The notes beneath the pieces are model-generated. The model was not told where the DNA came from, searched no databases, and worked only from the letters and a program-made list of their open reading frames with translations. A stretch of 64,000 nt of DNA from Treponema sp. (GTDB taxonomy: Bacteria; Spirochaetota; Spirochaetia; Treponematales; Breznakiellaceae): positions 1 to 64,000 of the forward strand of contig JAIRRJ010000041.1 in assembly GCA_031256035.1 (NCBI GenBank), read 5' to 3'. Position numbers and translations under genes: made by a program. Shown here in pieces: positions 8,056-18,033 of the stretch; the stretch's first letter is position 1, and every line of letters starts with the position of its first letter.

Positions 8056-10851
8056 ATGTCGATGCGTGTAAAAGCCGCCCTGGTTATCATGTCGATTGTT
8101 TTCGGTGTAACCGTGGCTTTCTTTTTTTTAAGTTTGTCATTTACAAGCCAAAATCTTGTCAAAACCATAGAGCAGGATCTGTCTCTTGTCAGAGATATAG
8201 CCGATGATCTTGTCGCTACCAAAATCCGCCTGTTAAAATCAGACGGAGCCACGGTAGCTGAACGCCTGCTTAATGCCGGCTCAACCAAAGAAATGACGGA
8301 ACTCATGGAACTTCAACTGGATGAATTTCCTGATTTTATTTCTTTGACTGTTTATGACCGGCAGGATGTTATCGTCAACTGCGGCGAACCTATTTCAGAT
8401 AATATTTTCGCTGTCGAAGACAATAACATACAGGTGGCCTTTGACGGAGAAAGTATTTTTTCCACAACGCATTATAACATCGCATCCGGAACATTTATCA
8501 TGCATCTATTCGTGCCAATGGGTGAGGAGTTTGTGTTATCTGCAACTGTTTCCGGGATGTTGTTTGCCGATCTGCTGTCAGGCTACCGGCTGTGGCGGAC
8601 GGGCAATCTTTTTATACTGGACGAGTCAGGCACTTTTATCGCGCACTTCCGCCACGACATGGTTTTGAACCGGTACAATTTTGTTGAAGAATCCAAAATA
8701 AATCCCGATTACCGGGTTATCGGTGAATTCTACCAAAATATGTTAACAACCGAGGAAGGCTCAGGTACTTACAACTTTGAAGGAGTAGAACGGCTTTGCA
8801 TTTATAAACATATTACAGGTTCAAGGGCGGGCTGGCGTATAGCAATATCCGTTCCATTAGACGAAAGCCCCCTCGTGAGCCTGCGGAAGGATTTGCTGTT
8901 TTCCGCCTTGTACTTTATGATCGCGGGCGTACTGATTTCAATCTTTGTCTCCGGACTTGTTGCGCGCCCTTTTTACAAAATCGAAGAACAAAACCGCAGC
9001 CTTGCCGAACTTAACGAATCTGTCCGCGCCGCTTCCGAAGCAAAGTCCAATTTTCTGGCGCGAATGAGCCATGAAATGCGCACCCCTCTTAACGCAATAA
9101 TAGGCTTGTCTTCTCTTGCTTTGGAAGCCAATCAGTTGAACGATGAAACTTCATCAAACCTTGAAAAGATAAACAATGCAGGCACAACTCTCCTCAGTAC
9201 CGTTAACGACATACTGGACATTTCAAAAATCGAAGCGGGTAAGCTTGAACTGGTAACGGCGGAATACGAAGTCGCCAGTATTCTGAATGACACCATAACA
9301 CAAAGTATTCTGCACATTGGTGAAAAGCCCATCAAATTTGCCCTTGAGATTGATGAAAATCTGCCCATACGCCTGTGCGGTGATGATTTGAGGGTTAAGC
9401 AGATTATGAATAACCTTTTGTCGAATGCTTTCAAATATACAAAAGAAGGCACGGTAGAACTTAACGTTAGTTGTAACCAGGACAATGATACAGTTTGGCT
9501 GATTGCGCGAATCAGGGACTCGGGTATCGGTATACGGAGCGAGGATGTAGGCAACTTATTCTCCGAATATGCGCAGATGGATGTGAAATCAAACCGTAAG
9601 GTAATGGGAACCGGTCTTGGGCTGCCAATTGTCAAAAGACTCGCTGAGATAATGGATGGTTCTATAACTGTTGAAAGTGAATACGGAAAGGGAAGCGTTT
9701 TCACGGTGCAAGTTAAACAAAAATTTGTTACTGACAAAATAATAGGGGCGGAGGTTGTGAACAGTTTGAAAAACTTCCGTTTTTCCGATCAAAAACGCCG
9801 TAATGGTTCCGCCTTGTTGCGAATTAATCTGTCTTATGTGCGGGTGCTGGTGGTGGACGATGTCGAAACCAATCTTGATGTGGCAAAGGGTATGATGAAG
9901 CCTTATAAGATGAAAATTGACTGCCGGATGAGCGGAAGGGAGGCAATTGACGCCATACGAAATGAAGAAGTCCGCTACAATGCGATTTTCATGGATCACA
10001 TGATGCCGGAAATGGACGGGATAGAAGCTGTGAGGATTATCCGTGAGGAAATTGGAACTGAATATGCCAAAACTGTGCCAATAATTGCCTTGACAGCTAA
10101 CGCAATCCTGGGAAATGAAGAAATGTTTTTAAGCAATGGTTTTCAGGCTTTTTTGTCCAAACCCATTGAAATTGGCCGCCTTGACGCTGTACTGCGGCAA
10201 TGGGTACGGGACAAAACCCTTGAAGCTGAACTTAAGATCAAAGAAAACGAACTGCCGGAAATGACAACGGTGCGAACTCTCTCTTTTCAGGTTGACGGTG
10301 TTGATTTACAAAAAGGACTTGATCGTTTTGGCGGCGATGAAGAATCCTATCTGCAAATTCTGCGCTCTTACACCACAAATACCCCGCGCCTGCTTACGGT
10401 TGTGAAGGGGCTGAATAAAGAAAATCTGGCGGACTATGCAATTACGGTTCATGGGATAAAAAGTTCCAGCCGGAGCATTGGCGCGGAATCTGTGGGAAGC
10501 AAGGCGGAAGCTTTGGAAAAAGCGGCGAAAGAAGGCGATTTTAATTTTGTAACCGCCAATAATTCCGTTTTTATTTTTGAAATAAAAAATCTCGTTGACA
10601 ATTTGGCAAAGGCGCTTGAGCAGATAACGCCGCAAAAACAGAAAACAAAAAAAGACAAACCCGGCAGGGAAGACCTGCTAAAACTCCGCGCCGCCTGCGA
10701 GAGTTTTGATATGGACAGCCTGGAAGCAGCGATGGCGCAGATTGAAACTTATGAATATGAAAAAGACGGCGAACTTGTAACATGGCTCAGGGAAAACGCA
10801 GACCAGCTAAATTTTTCGGAAATTACTGAAAAATTGTCGGCTATAGCGTAG
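8056..10851 (+). CDS. Membrane hybrid histidine kinase: Cache-type sensor, HisKA-HATPase-REC-HPt
   Basis: This is a 931-residue sensor kinase. A first membrane helix (about 5-27), an extracytoplasmic Cache-like domain (about 30-278) and a second helix (about 280-302) precede HisKA (His about 339 in MSHEMRTPLNAIIG), HATPase (DSGIGI, GTGLGLPI), a receiver (Asp about 647 in FMDHMMPEMDG) and an HPt domain (His about 798 in VHGIKSSSRSIG). The frame stays open upstream to 7981, but the ATG at 8056 is chosen because a well-spaced promoter ends just before it and the preceding codons look non-coding. It is paralogous to the kinase at 48106-50877 (shared FMDHMMP receiver motif and domain order). The ligand is unknown. 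It converges with the hydrogenase-like chemoreceptor, overlapping its 3' end by 11 bases. Confidence 0.9.
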   Translation: MSMRVKAALVIMSIVFGVTVAFFFLSLSFTSQNLVKTIEQDLSLVRDIADDLVATKIRLLKSDGATVAERLLNAGSTKEMTELMELQLDEFPDFISLTVYDRQDVIVNCGEPISDNIFAVEDNNIQVAFDGESIFSTTHYNIASGTFIMHLFVPMGEEFVLSATVSGMLFADLLSGYRLWRTGNLFILDESGTFIAHFRHDMVLNRYNFVEESKINPDYRVIGEFYQNMLTTEEGSGTYNFEGVERLCIYKHITGSRAGWRIAISVPLDESPLVSLRKDLLFSALYFMIAGVLISIFVSGLVARPFYKIEEQNRSLAELNESVRAASEAKSNFLARMSHEMRTPLNAIIGLSSLALEANQLNDETSSNLEKINNAGTTLLSTVNDILDISKIEAGKLELVTAEYEVASILNDTITQSILHIGEKPIKFALEIDENLPIRLCGDDLRVKQIMNNLLSNAFKYTKEGTVELNVSCNQDNDTVWLIARIRDSGIGIRSEDVGNLFSEYAQMDVKSNRKVMGTGLGLPIVKRLAEIMDGSITVESEYGKGSVFTVQVKQKFVTDKIIGAEVVNSLKNFRFSDQKRRNGSALLRINLSYVRVLVVDDVETNLDVAKGMMKPYKMKIDCRMSGREAIDAIRNEEVRYNAIFMDHMMPEMDGIEAVRIIREEIGTEYAKTVPIIALTANAILGNEEMFLSNGFQAFLSKPIEIGRLDAVLRQWVRDKTLEAELKIKENELPEMTTVRTLSFQVDGVDLQKGLDRFGGDEESYLQILRSYTTNTPRLLTVVKGLNKENLADYAITVHGIKSSSRSIGAESVGSKAEALEKAAKEGDFNFVTANNSVFIFEIKNLVDNLAKALEQITPQKQKTKKDKPGREDLLKLRAACESFDMDSLEAAMAQIETYEYEKDGELVTWLRENADQLNFSEITEKLSAIA

Positions 10852-12994
10852 CTTCTTTCTTCTCCATGTGAATCAACTTTTCGATCATTTCACGATCGTT
10901 ATTCTCTATGGCGCGGACAATATCCGCCGACATTGCGGCAAGGAAATTAATATCGTAACGGAGTTTATCAGTAAGGGATAACATTTCGCCGTAATCAGTT
11001 TTTACTATGGTGCTTGTTTCACGCAGATTCCCCAGCGCATTTGTAATGCCGGAACTTTCGGTTGAAAGTTCACCCAAAGTATCAATAAGCTGAGTCATTG
11101 TACCCGCGAAACCGTTAATTTCCTTGGACATACTGTTAATCAGGGCGCCGGTATCGTCCGAGCGTTTTGATGTAGCGTTGATTCCGGCAATGATGTTTGC
11201 AAGGGTTTGGGAGATATTCCGCGAATTTTCCCTCGTGCTTTCGGAAAGATGGCGAATTTCATTGGCTACTACAGCGAAGCCCTTGCCCGCATCGCCGGCG
11301 TGAGCCGCTTCGATGGCGGCATTCATGGAAAGAAGATTGGTGTTAGACGCAATTACGCTGATGATCCTTATCGCTGACGCTATGCCGTCTATGGACTGGG
11401 AAATGCCCTGAACAGCCTGTATCGTCTCTCTCATGGCTTCCTGTCCCCTGGCGGCGTTATCAATTAATGTCTTTATGGAATCCCGTTTCTGCCGCGAAAG
11501 TTCGGAAGTACTCTTTATGGAAGTTATCATTTTTCCCGTAAGCGCGGAAGACTCATCAACCGATGCCGATTGTATATTAATGCTCTTGTCCAGCTGCTCT
11601 ACCAGATTATTGATCTCTTCGATCATACCAAGCGCGCGGGAAATGTGTTCCTTAAGCTGTTGATTGATGTATATTGTAGTCTTTTTTTCTTCTTCAAGAA
11701 GCGCCATGTTATAGTGGGCGCAGTTGTCAGGCTTGTTGAGTTTATTAAAAATCGCCGTTGCCATTGACTTGCAGCTTCCGTAACCGCAGGCTGTACAATC
11801 GAATATATCATCCTTGGAGAGTTTTTTCAGACTGTGGTAGACCTTGGACAATTCACTTTCGTTGGGATGCACCACCTTGTAATTTCCTGAAAGGTCCTGA
11901 TATTCCCGTTTGTATTGACCGGGTTTCCAGTAACGATTCAAAACCTTGTGATATTTTTTGTACAACCTTTCCTGTTGTTTTGGATTAAGCTGATTTTCAA
12001 GCTTGGCGCTGCGTTTGCGAACGGGGCTTTCAAGTTCGTCCATTGTTTTGTGGACATTCCCCGTACCGGGGCCGCCGTTGCAGCCCATTTCACAGTTGAG
12101 GCAGTCCACGAGCAGCGGAAATTCAATATCCGGCTCATTGAGTTTTCCGGCAACTCCGCGTAAATAATGGTAGATTGTATGAACACCTTCGATTTTGCGC
12201 GTATTCCGCCTGATGCCGGGCACAAAACGTTCGGCAGTATCCAAAAGGCCGCCGGGAGCGGAAAATGTTACCGCCCGTTCAGCCGGCGCTCCCACATATT
12301 CCACTGCGGGATAATTTAAAAGGTCTATCTTTTTCTGCTCAAGAGATTGTTTAAGTGCAAGCATGGTAACGTTGTAATCCCCCAATCCGGTTTCTTCAAA
12401 TTCACGCTTCTTGGCAATACAGGGAGAAATAACCGCAACCTTATAACTTTGATATTCAGGGTAATAACTTTTAATCATTTTGATTGTATGCAGCATGGGG
12501 CTGTCCGCCGGCGCAAGATAGGGCAGCAACTCAGGACGGTAAATTTCGATATAACTTACGATGGCGGGGCAGGGCTGTGCAATCACCATTCTGGGTTTTT
12601 TTTCCTTGATGTAATTAACATAGGAAACAACGGTAAGTTCCGCGCCGAAGCTCACGTCAAACATTGCCTTGACGCCCAAAGACTGAAGATAACCGTTTAA
12701 TCTGAGATAATTTCCTGAAAAGACCGAAGCGACCGCCGGGGCGACAACGGCAATTATTTTCTCCCTTTGTTTAAGGTCTTCAAAAAAACGATCCGTATCG
12801 TCTATAGGTTTACGGGCATCGTGGTGGCATGATGCGATACAGTTTCCGCAGCCCAGGCACAGATCGTGGTTGATCATTATCTTTTTCCCTGAACCGTCCG
12901 CGCAGTATTTTACAGGGCATGCAGTTATACAGGCATAACAATTAATGCATTTTTCTTCATCAATTTTAATTACCGGGGCAAGTCTACCTGTCAT
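10841..12994 (-). CDS. Soluble chemoreceptor fused to a [FeFe]-hydrogenase-like H-cluster domain (HydS/HsfB-like sensor)
   Basis: The protein has 717 residues. A 2x[4Fe-4S] ferredoxin domain (Cys16/19/22/26 and 46/49/52/56) leads into an H-cluster domain (about 75-320) that keeps four candidate ligands: Cys142 in AQPCPA, Cys192 in SPCIAKK, and Cys301 and Cys305 in NCEMGCNGG. A further Fe-S motif follows (Cys400/403/408/425), then a methyl-accepting chemotaxis signalling domain (about 455-700) with the hairpin-tip sequence VVANEIRHLSEST. The proton-relay Cys of catalytic enzymes (the first Cys of TSCCP) is a Pro here, and the TS is replaced. That fits the sensory hydrogenase groups better than a bulk H2 enzyme. 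There is no membrane helix, so it is a cytoplasmic receptor that probably reports H2 or redox state to CheA/CheW (inference). A good ribosome-binding site (AGGAG) precedes the ATG, and a CheY-like gene lies 23 bases upstream. Confidence 0.9.
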   Translation of the reverse strand: MTGRLAPVIKIDEEKCINCYACITACPVKYCADGSGKKIMINHDLCLGCGNCIASCHHDARKPIDDTDRFFEDLKQREKIIAVVAPAVASVFSGNYLRLNGYLQSLGVKAMFDVSFGAELTVVSYVNYIKEKKPRMVIAQPCPAIVSYIEIYRPELLPYLAPADSPMLHTIKMIKSYYPEYQSYKVAVISPCIAKKREFEETGLGDYNVTMLALKQSLEQKKIDLLNYPAVEYVGAPAERAVTFSAPGGLLDTAERFVPGIRRNTRKIEGVHTIYHYLRGVAGKLNEPDIEFPLLVDCLNCEMGCNGGPGTGNVHKTMDELESPVRKRSAKLENQLNPKQQERLYKKYHKVLNRYWKPGQYKREYQDLSGNYKVVHPNESELSKVYHSLKKLSKDDIFDCTACGYGSCKSMATAIFNKLNKPDNCAHYNMALLEEEKKTTIYINQQLKEHISRALGMIEEINNLVEQLDKSINIQSASVDESSALTGKMITSIKSTSELSRQKRDSIKTLIDNAARGQEAMRETIQAVQGISQSIDGIASAIRIISVIASNTNLLSMNAAIEAAHAGDAGKGFAVVANEIRHLSESTRENSRNISQTLANIIAGINATSKRSDDTGALINSMSKEINGFAGTMTQLIDTLGELSTESSGITNALGNLRETSTIVKTDYGEMLSLTDKLRYDINFLAAMSADIVRAIENNDREMIEKLIHMEKKEATL

Positions 12995-13017
12995 GTTATT
13001 TCTCCTTACATCAGGAA

Positions 13018-13386
13018 TTAAGGTATATATTTTTCTATCGTTTCAATCAGTACATCCCGTACTACCGGTTTGGTCAGGACATCGGCAGCGCTGGAATTCC
13101 TCGCCTTGTCAAAAAAATCCTGCCCGGTGTTGCCGCTGACAATAATGATCGGTACATCAATATAACTGGGGATTTTCCGTATGTCCTTAAGAAATTCAAA
13201 ACCGGATATGTTCGGCATTTCGATATCCAGCAGAATAATATCCACTTTGTTCTGATTCAAAAAGCTGAGGGCTTCCGCCGCTGATTTAACAACCCGGAGA
13301 TCGTACCTGTGGCTCAAAATTACGTTAAATTCCTTTAGTTGCTGCACATTGTCGTCAATTGCCAGAATTACCTTTTTACCTGCCAT
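13018..13386 (-). CDS. Single-domain CheY-like response regulator
   Basis: This is a 122-residue stand-alone receiver domain. The acidic pair is in AIDDN (about residues 10-12), the phospho-acceptor Asp is in LLDIEMPN and the conserved Lys is in LTKPV near the C-terminus. There is no output domain, so it acts by protein contact, either at the flagellar switch or as a phosphate sink or relay. It starts with ATG after GGTGG and is followed 23 bases later by the hydrogenase-like chemoreceptor, so the two are very probably one transcription unit. That context suggests a receiver dedicated to this receptor or to a nearby kinase (inference). Confidence 0.88.
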   Translation of the reverse strand: MAGKKVILAIDDNVQQLKEFNVILSHRYDLRVVKSAAEALSFLNQNKVDIILLDIEMPNISGFEFLKDIRKIPSYIDVPIIIVSGNTGQDFFDKARNSSAADVLTKPVVRDVLIETIEKYIP

Positions 13387-13484
13387 TTTTCCACCTTATC
13401 AATATATTATAATATATGGGGGAAAATGGGGCAAGTTTATTTTACCTGAATTCCCTGTAAAATTAGGTAAGCAGGAGGCGCCAA

Positions 13485-14291
13485 ATGCTGTGGGAAGAAT
13501 TGAGGGCAAATCAGTTTTCGGACTGTATCCGCATGAGCGGCGGCGTGTGCCTGCTGCCCATCGGTGTATTGGAGAAGCATGGGAATCATCTGCCTCTGGG
13601 CACCGATATGTATACAGGTACGGCAGTATCTAAACGGGCAGCCGAAATCGAACCATCAGTTGTTTTTCCCTATTACTTCTTGGGGCAAATCTCTGAAGCC
13701 AGGCATTATGCTGGGACCATTGCCGCCTCTCACCGGCTTTTGATGGATTCGCTGCTGGAAATGTGCGATGAAATCCGCCGCAATGGTTTCAGCAAAATAA
13801 TCATCGCCAGCAGCCACGGAGGGAACGCGCATTTCATTCCGTTTTTCCTCCAGGAGATGCCGCGGCTAAACAGGGACTATAATGCGTATACATATTTTAT
13901 TCCCGAATTAAAAAAAGAGCAGACACGCGCCATTTGTGATTATGCCAAAACTGAAGATATGGGTTATCACGCGGGTCTGACAGAGACATCGATCATGATG
14001 CACCTGCGGCCTGATTTGGTAAAAATGGACGCACAGGACCCACATGAAGGCAGCAATCATAATCGCCTCGCCGATTTGCGGGAAAGGGGAGTTGATACAG
14101 GCTTTAACTGGTATGCTCAATATCCCCGCCATATAGCCGGAGACCCCAGCCCCGCTTCATCTGAACTGGGTAAAATGATTTTTGAAATGATGAGCGAAAA
14201 TCTAGCCGAAATCATCCGTCTTGTTAAAGCGGATAATGTATCAGAAAAAATGATAAAAGAATTCCGTCTGCTTGGTGAAAAGCCGCAGTGA
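13485..14291 (+). CDS. Creatininase-family amidohydrolase
   Basis: This is a 268-residue protein of the creatininase/FAPy-deformylase superfamily, whose members are metal-dependent hydrolases of cyclic or linear amides. The metal-ligand motifs are visible: LPIGVLEKHGNHLPLGTD near residues 24-41, SSHGGNA near 106-112, and a Glu in HAGLTETSIM near 160-170. The ATG follows AGGAGG with eight bases of spacing. It stands alone on the plus strand between two minus-strand operons, and its 3' end is ten bases from the convergent TIGR02757 gene. The substrate cannot be told from the sequence: creatinine, a riboflavin-type intermediate and mycofactocin-type maturation are all known in the family. Confidence 0.8.
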   Translation: MLWEELRANQFSDCIRMSGGVCLLPIGVLEKHGNHLPLGTDMYTGTAVSKRAAEIEPSVVFPYYFLGQISEARHYAGTIAASHRLLMDSLLEMCDEIRRNGFSKIIIASSHGGNAHFIPFFLQEMPRLNRDYNAYTYFIPELKKEQTRAICDYAKTEDMGYHAGLTETSIMMHLRPDLVKMDAQDPHEGSNHNRLADLRERGVDTGFNWYAQYPRHIAGDPSPASSELGKMIFEMMSENLAEIIRLVKADNVSEKMIKEFRLLGEKPQ

Positions 14292-14301
14292 TGTAATTAC
14301 A

Positions 14302-15057
14302 CTACCGGTATGCAAAAAGCGCGAAATCGTACTTTACCGGATCTGCCGGGCAAAACTCCCGCAATTTTTCCGTAAGGGCGATGACCGCTTTTTTATCATT
14401 GGACTTGCGCTCCAAAAGTCCGAGTTTGCGGGCTGTACGCGCAACGTGGACATCAAGCGGGATGTAAAGCGCCGCAGGTTTTATGCTTTTCCAAATACCC
14501 AAATCAACCGGCCCTTTGCGCACCAGCCAGCGCAGCGCCAGATTGATTCGCTTGCACGCTGAGCCGCCGCCCGTTTCTATTCCGGGATCGGCAATATGTT
14601 TGGAGTAATTGCCGTTGTTGGCGGCTGCCATTTCTTCGCGGAACAGAGCGATCCCTGCCCAAATATTGTGTCCGGTCGCTTGTGGATTATCGGACAGTGC
14701 AGACGCAAACAATTTTTCCATGTTGCCGTATTTCACATAACAGCGCTTAAATCCGCTGCAGAAATATTTCAGATCATCTTCAAAAAAAGTGCGGTGAATA
14801 TTGTTATTTTTCAGTTTCTTGTAACCGCCGTTCTGCACAAAGGCAAAGGGGCTTTTTTCCATCAATCCGAACATTTTTTCCGCAGAACGAAGAATGATGT
14901 CGCGCCTGCCCCATGCGATTGTCGCCGAAAGAAACGCGGCGATTTCAATATCTTCCCGTTTCGTGTAACGCCGCGGGAATTGAACCGGATCAGGGGCAAT
15001 AAAGGAGGTGTTGCAGATTTTTTCGTACCACTGATCCAGTTCCTGTTTTAGCGGCAT
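14302..15057 (-). CDS. TIGR02757/DUF2400 family protein
   Basis: This 251-residue protein matches the conserved bacterial TIGR02757 family in features I recognise: an N-terminal QFPRRY and DIEIAAFLSATIAWGRR, a central GGGSACKRINLALRWLVR, and IPLDVHVARTARKLGL near the C-terminus. No biochemical role is established. The helical pattern and conserved basic and acidic residues resemble DNA-glycosylase-like folds, but this is only a resemblance. It starts 14 bases after the guaB stop, so it is the last gene of a purB-guaB-TIGR02757 operon. No signal peptide or membrane segment is present. Confidence 0.8.
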   Translation of the reverse strand: MPLKQELDQWYEKICNTSFIAPDPVQFPRRYTKREDIEIAAFLSATIAWGRRDIILRSAEKMFGLMEKSPFAFVQNGGYKKLKNNNIHRTFFEDDLKYFCSGFKRCYVKYGNMEKLFASALSDNPQATGHNIWAGIALFREEMAAANNGNYSKHIADPGIETGGGSACKRINLALRWLVRKGPVDLGIWKSIKPAALYIPLDVHVARTARKLGLLERKSNDKKAVIALTEKLREFCPADPVKYDFALFAYR

Positions 15058-15071
15058 AGTTCCCCGCGCAT

Positions 15072-16508
15072 TTATGATCTTGAATAATTGGGCGCTTCCT
15101 GCGTGATGGAAATGTCATGGGGATGACTCTCCCGCAGTCCGGCGGCGGTTATCTTTACGAATTTGCGGTACTGTTTCAGCTCCGCAATGTTCCTGCAGCC
15201 GCAATAGCCCATGCCCTTTCGCAGTCCGGCTATTAGCTGGTTCATGTAGGTACGCAGTTCTCCTTTATACGGAACGCGCCCTTCAATGCCTTCCGGCACA
15301 GGTTCTTCATCCTTGCCTATCTGATAACGGTCGCCCGCGCCGTCCGCGATTGCGCCCATGCTGCCCATGCCCCGGTACTCTTTGTAAATCCTTCCGTCAA
15401 AGATAATTTCGCCGCCCGGGGCTTCTTTAAGCCCTGCGAACAGATTGCCTATCATCACCACACTCGCTCCCGCGCCTATAGCTTTGGTTATGTCGCCTGA
15501 AAATTTTACGCCTCCGTCTGCAATTACCGGAATTTTAGTTTTTGCCGCTTCTTCGGCGCAGTCCAAAACTGCGGTAAACTGGGGAACGCCGATTCCGGCG
15601 ACAACCCGTGTGGTGCAGATTGAACCCGGTCCGATGCCCACCTTCACCGCATCTGCACCGGCTTCGATCAGCCTTCGGGTTCCTTCCTTGGAAGCCACAT
15701 TCCCGCCGATTACCGGAATGTCAAATTGTTTTTTTATTTCACGAACCGCGTCCATAACATTTTTTGAATCACCGTGGGCGGTGTCGAGGACTACAAAATC
15801 AACTTTGGCTTTTTTGAGCAGGGGTATGCGCACCGCGTAATCCTGCGGGGAAATTGCCGCGCCGACTATGAGCCTGCCACCTTTGTCAGTCGCCGCTCTT
15901 GGGAAGTTTTCATTTTTTTCCATGTCCGTTACGGTGATAAGGCCTGTGAGCCTGCCTTCGTTATCCACCACCGGAAGTTTTTCAATCCGGTGTTCATAAA
16001 ATTTCTCCCGCGCTTCAGCGGCGGTCGGTTCTCCCTTCACCACCACCAGATTCTTTGACATCACAGTGGTAACCGGCGTGGAATCATCACGGCAAAAACG
16101 CAGGTCGCGATCGGTGATAATGCCTTTGGCTTTCCCTTCGCCGTCAACAACCGGCAGGCTTGAAACGCCGAACTTCGCTATTATTGTTTTAACGTCCCGC
16201 ACATAGGCGTCAATGGGAACGGTTACAGGCGAATCAATTATCCAGTTGAGAAAACGTTTAACACTTGCTACCTGCCGCGCCTGTTCTTCCGGCTTCAGAT
16301 TACGGTGGATGACTCCGGCGCCTCCTTCCAGCGCAATGGCGATGGCAAGTTTTTCTTCCGTTACCGTGTCCATTGCGGCGGAGATAATCGGTACATTTAA
16401 GTTTATGCCTGTGCACAGCAGGGTTTTAATGTCGCAGTCCCTCGGCAGAATTTCTGAGTGCCCCGGCATCAAAAGAACATCGTCATAAGATAAGCCTTCA
16501 CTAAACAT
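15072..16508 (-). CDS. guaB: IMP dehydrogenase
   Basis: This is a 478-residue enzyme oxidising IMP to XMP with NAD, the committed step of GMP synthesis. The TIM-barrel core is interrupted by two CBS domains (about 95-205). The catalytic Cys lies in [13 protein letters not shown], the phosphate-binding residues in [12 protein letters not shown], and the mobile flap in GSMGAIADG and YKGELRTY. Length and motifs are normal. Its start overlaps the end of purB by eight bases, which places both purine genes in one operon with likely translational coupling. Confidence 0.97.
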   Translation of the reverse strand: MFSEGLSYDDVLLMPGHSEILPRDCDIKTLLCTGINLNVPIISAAMDTVTEEKLAIAIALEGGAGVIHRNLKPEEQARQVASVKRFLNWIIDSPVTVPIDAYVRDVKTIIAKFGVSSLPVVDGEGKAKGIITDRDLRFCRDDSTPVTTVMSKNLVVVKGEPTAAEAREKFYEHRIEKLPVVDNEGRLTGLITVTDMEKNENFPRAATDKGGRLIVGAAISPQDYAVRIPLLKKAKVDFVVLDTAHGDSKNVMDAVREIKKQFDIPVIGGNVASKEGTRRLIEAGADAVKVGIGPGSICTTRVVAGIGVPQFTAVLDCAEEAAKTKIPVIADGGVKFSGDITKAIGAGASVVMIGNLFAGLKEAPGGEIIFDGRIYKEYRGMGSMGAIADGAGDRYQIGKDEEPVPEGIEGRVPYKGELRTYMNQLIAGLRKGMGYCGCRNIAELKQYRKFVKITAAGLRESHPHDISITQEAPNYSRS

Positions 16509-17937
16509 TTTTTGTTGCTCCCATTAATTTTCTGTATTTTTGCGCCAATGATTTTGCTTTTTTCGCCGCGATGCCGCTGTAACGCTGCGGTTTTTCAAAG
16601 AACGACACAACCTCACTTGAATTGGCAATTAGCCCCAATTCCGCCAGCTTTCCGCTGATTTTGGCAAGCATTACCGGCTCTTTGCTGAGGGCGGCGGCGA
16701 AACTTATTTTTTCCTTTTCGGCGGCAAGGGTGATCTTGCGAATAACTTCGTGAGCATCGGATACTCCCGTTTCAGCTAACAGAATGTAGGCAGGTTCCGC
16801 CATTATTCCGCCGGGAATGTTCCCGCCAAGTAAATTGGCAAGCAGCCGTTCCCGGTCTGCGTCTAAGCCTTGCATTACCCCCGTCATACGGGAAACCGCA
16901 AGGCAAAAACCGGCGATATAATCGGCGATGAATCGCTGGCTTGCCGAATTGGTCAAATCCCGCTGATGTTCGCTTATCTGATCCATGAAGAAAGTATTTA
17001 CGCGCGGCATAAACGCCTTCCACAAACTTTTGACATGCTCCGAATTCCACGGGTTGCGTTTTTGAGGCATGGTAGAGGAGCCGACCTGATCCGCCGCGAA
17101 CCCTTCGCGCACTTCGCCGATTTCGCTGCGCTGCAAATTACGCAAATCATCGGCGAGGTTGGCGATGATACCAAAGGCGACATTGTATTCCAGAAGCAGC
17201 CGCAATAAATATTCAGGCTCCGCAAGCTGTGTTGAATGTTCCGAAGGTTCAAGCTCAAGTTCCGCAAGATAAATGCGCTCAAGCTCAAGTGGGTCTTTCA
17301 CTATCATGCTTGTCGCGTTGTATGCACCGACCGCCCCTGACAGTTTTCCTTTTAATTCCTTTGAACGTTTTTCAATTTCAAGGATTGACTTTCCCAGCCG
17401 GGAAACATACTCGGCGATTGCGAAACCCAGAGTGATAGGCACGGCGTGCTGTCCGTGAGTGCGCCCCACCTGCGGAGTTTCCGCTTCCCGTTCGGCAAAA
17501 TCGCAAAGCAGTAATTCCAGTTTTTTAAGGAGTGGAAGCGCCGCCTCGCGGGTAACTCCCGCCATCCGCCACGAAAGGCTGGTATCAAGGATGTCCACGC
17601 TTGTCGCACCAAGGTGAACAAGTGGGGCAAATTCAGGCGGGATTTTGCGTTTCAACACATTGACCAGCGCCCGTATGTTGTGGCTGGTTTTTTCTTCCTC
17701 AGCGTACACATCCGCCGGGTCAACTGTAATTTTTTCAAATTCCGCCCTGATTGCCGGGGTGATCTTCCCCCGCATTGCAAGATGTGCGCAAATCAGGGCA
17801 ATCTCCGCCTTTACGCAGGCTCGTATGGACGCTTCTTCTGAAATCCAGGGGACAAGGGCCTCGTAGACGGCTTTTTCGGAAATGGAATAGCGGTGATCAA
17901 TTGGGGATATATTTTGAAAGATGGTTCGGGCTTCCAT
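16501..17937 (-). CDS. purB: Adenylosuccinate lyase
   Basis: This 478-residue member of the fumarase/aspartase superfamily removes fumarate from SAICAR and from adenylosuccinate in purine synthesis. The superfamily signature is in GSSTMPQKRNPWNSE; the His motif GRTHGQHAVP and TSHNIRALV are also present. It is the first gene of a purB-guaB-TIGR02757 operon, and purB and guaB overlap by eight bases. No Shine-Dalgarno sequence is seen before its ATG. Instead a TTGACA box and a CATGAT -10-like box end five bases upstream, which again suggests a leaderless message. Confidence 0.95.
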   Translation of the reverse strand: MEARTIFQNISPIDHRYSISEKAVYEALVPWISEEASIRACVKAEIALICAHLAMRGKITPAIRAEFEKITVDPADVYAEEEKTSHNIRALVNVLKRKIPPEFAPLVHLGATSVDILDTSLSWRMAGVTREAALPLLKKLELLLCDFAEREAETPQVGRTHGQHAVPITLGFAIAEYVSRLGKSILEIEKRSKELKGKLSGAVGAYNATSMIVKDPLELERIYLAELELEPSEHSTQLAEPEYLLRLLLEYNVAFGIIANLADDLRNLQRSEIGEVREGFAADQVGSSTMPQKRNPWNSEHVKSLWKAFMPRVNTFFMDQISEHQRDLTNSASQRFIADYIAGFCLAVSRMTGVMQGLDADRERLLANLLGGNIPGGIMAEPAYILLAETGVSDAHEVIRKITLAAEKEKISFAAALSKEPVMLAKISGKLAELGLIANSSEVVSFFEKPQRYSGIAAKKAKSLAQKYRKLMGATKNV

Positions 17938-17942
17938 ATTCG

Positions 17943-17972
17943 ATCATGACATAATGCAGCGGGGAATGTCAA
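17943..17972 (-). promoter_or_regulatory. Candidate purB operon promoter (leaderless geometry)
   Basis: On the minus strand a consensus TTGACA (17967-17972) is followed by an 18-bp spacer and CATGAT (17943-17948), five bases before the purB ATG. The -35 box is perfect; the -10 box matches four of six positions. The start codon has no Shine-Dalgarno sequence. Confidence 0.45.
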
Positions 17973-18033
17973 TGACTGTGGCGGGACCCCCTTGTGTAAA
18001 ATTATCCAAATGATGAAAATATATACATGAGGC

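Noticed and set aside
10841-12994. Catalytic energy-conserving [FeFe] hydrogenase
   Set aside because: The proton-relay Cys is absent and the C-terminal half is a chemoreceptor signalling domain; a sensor role fits better.
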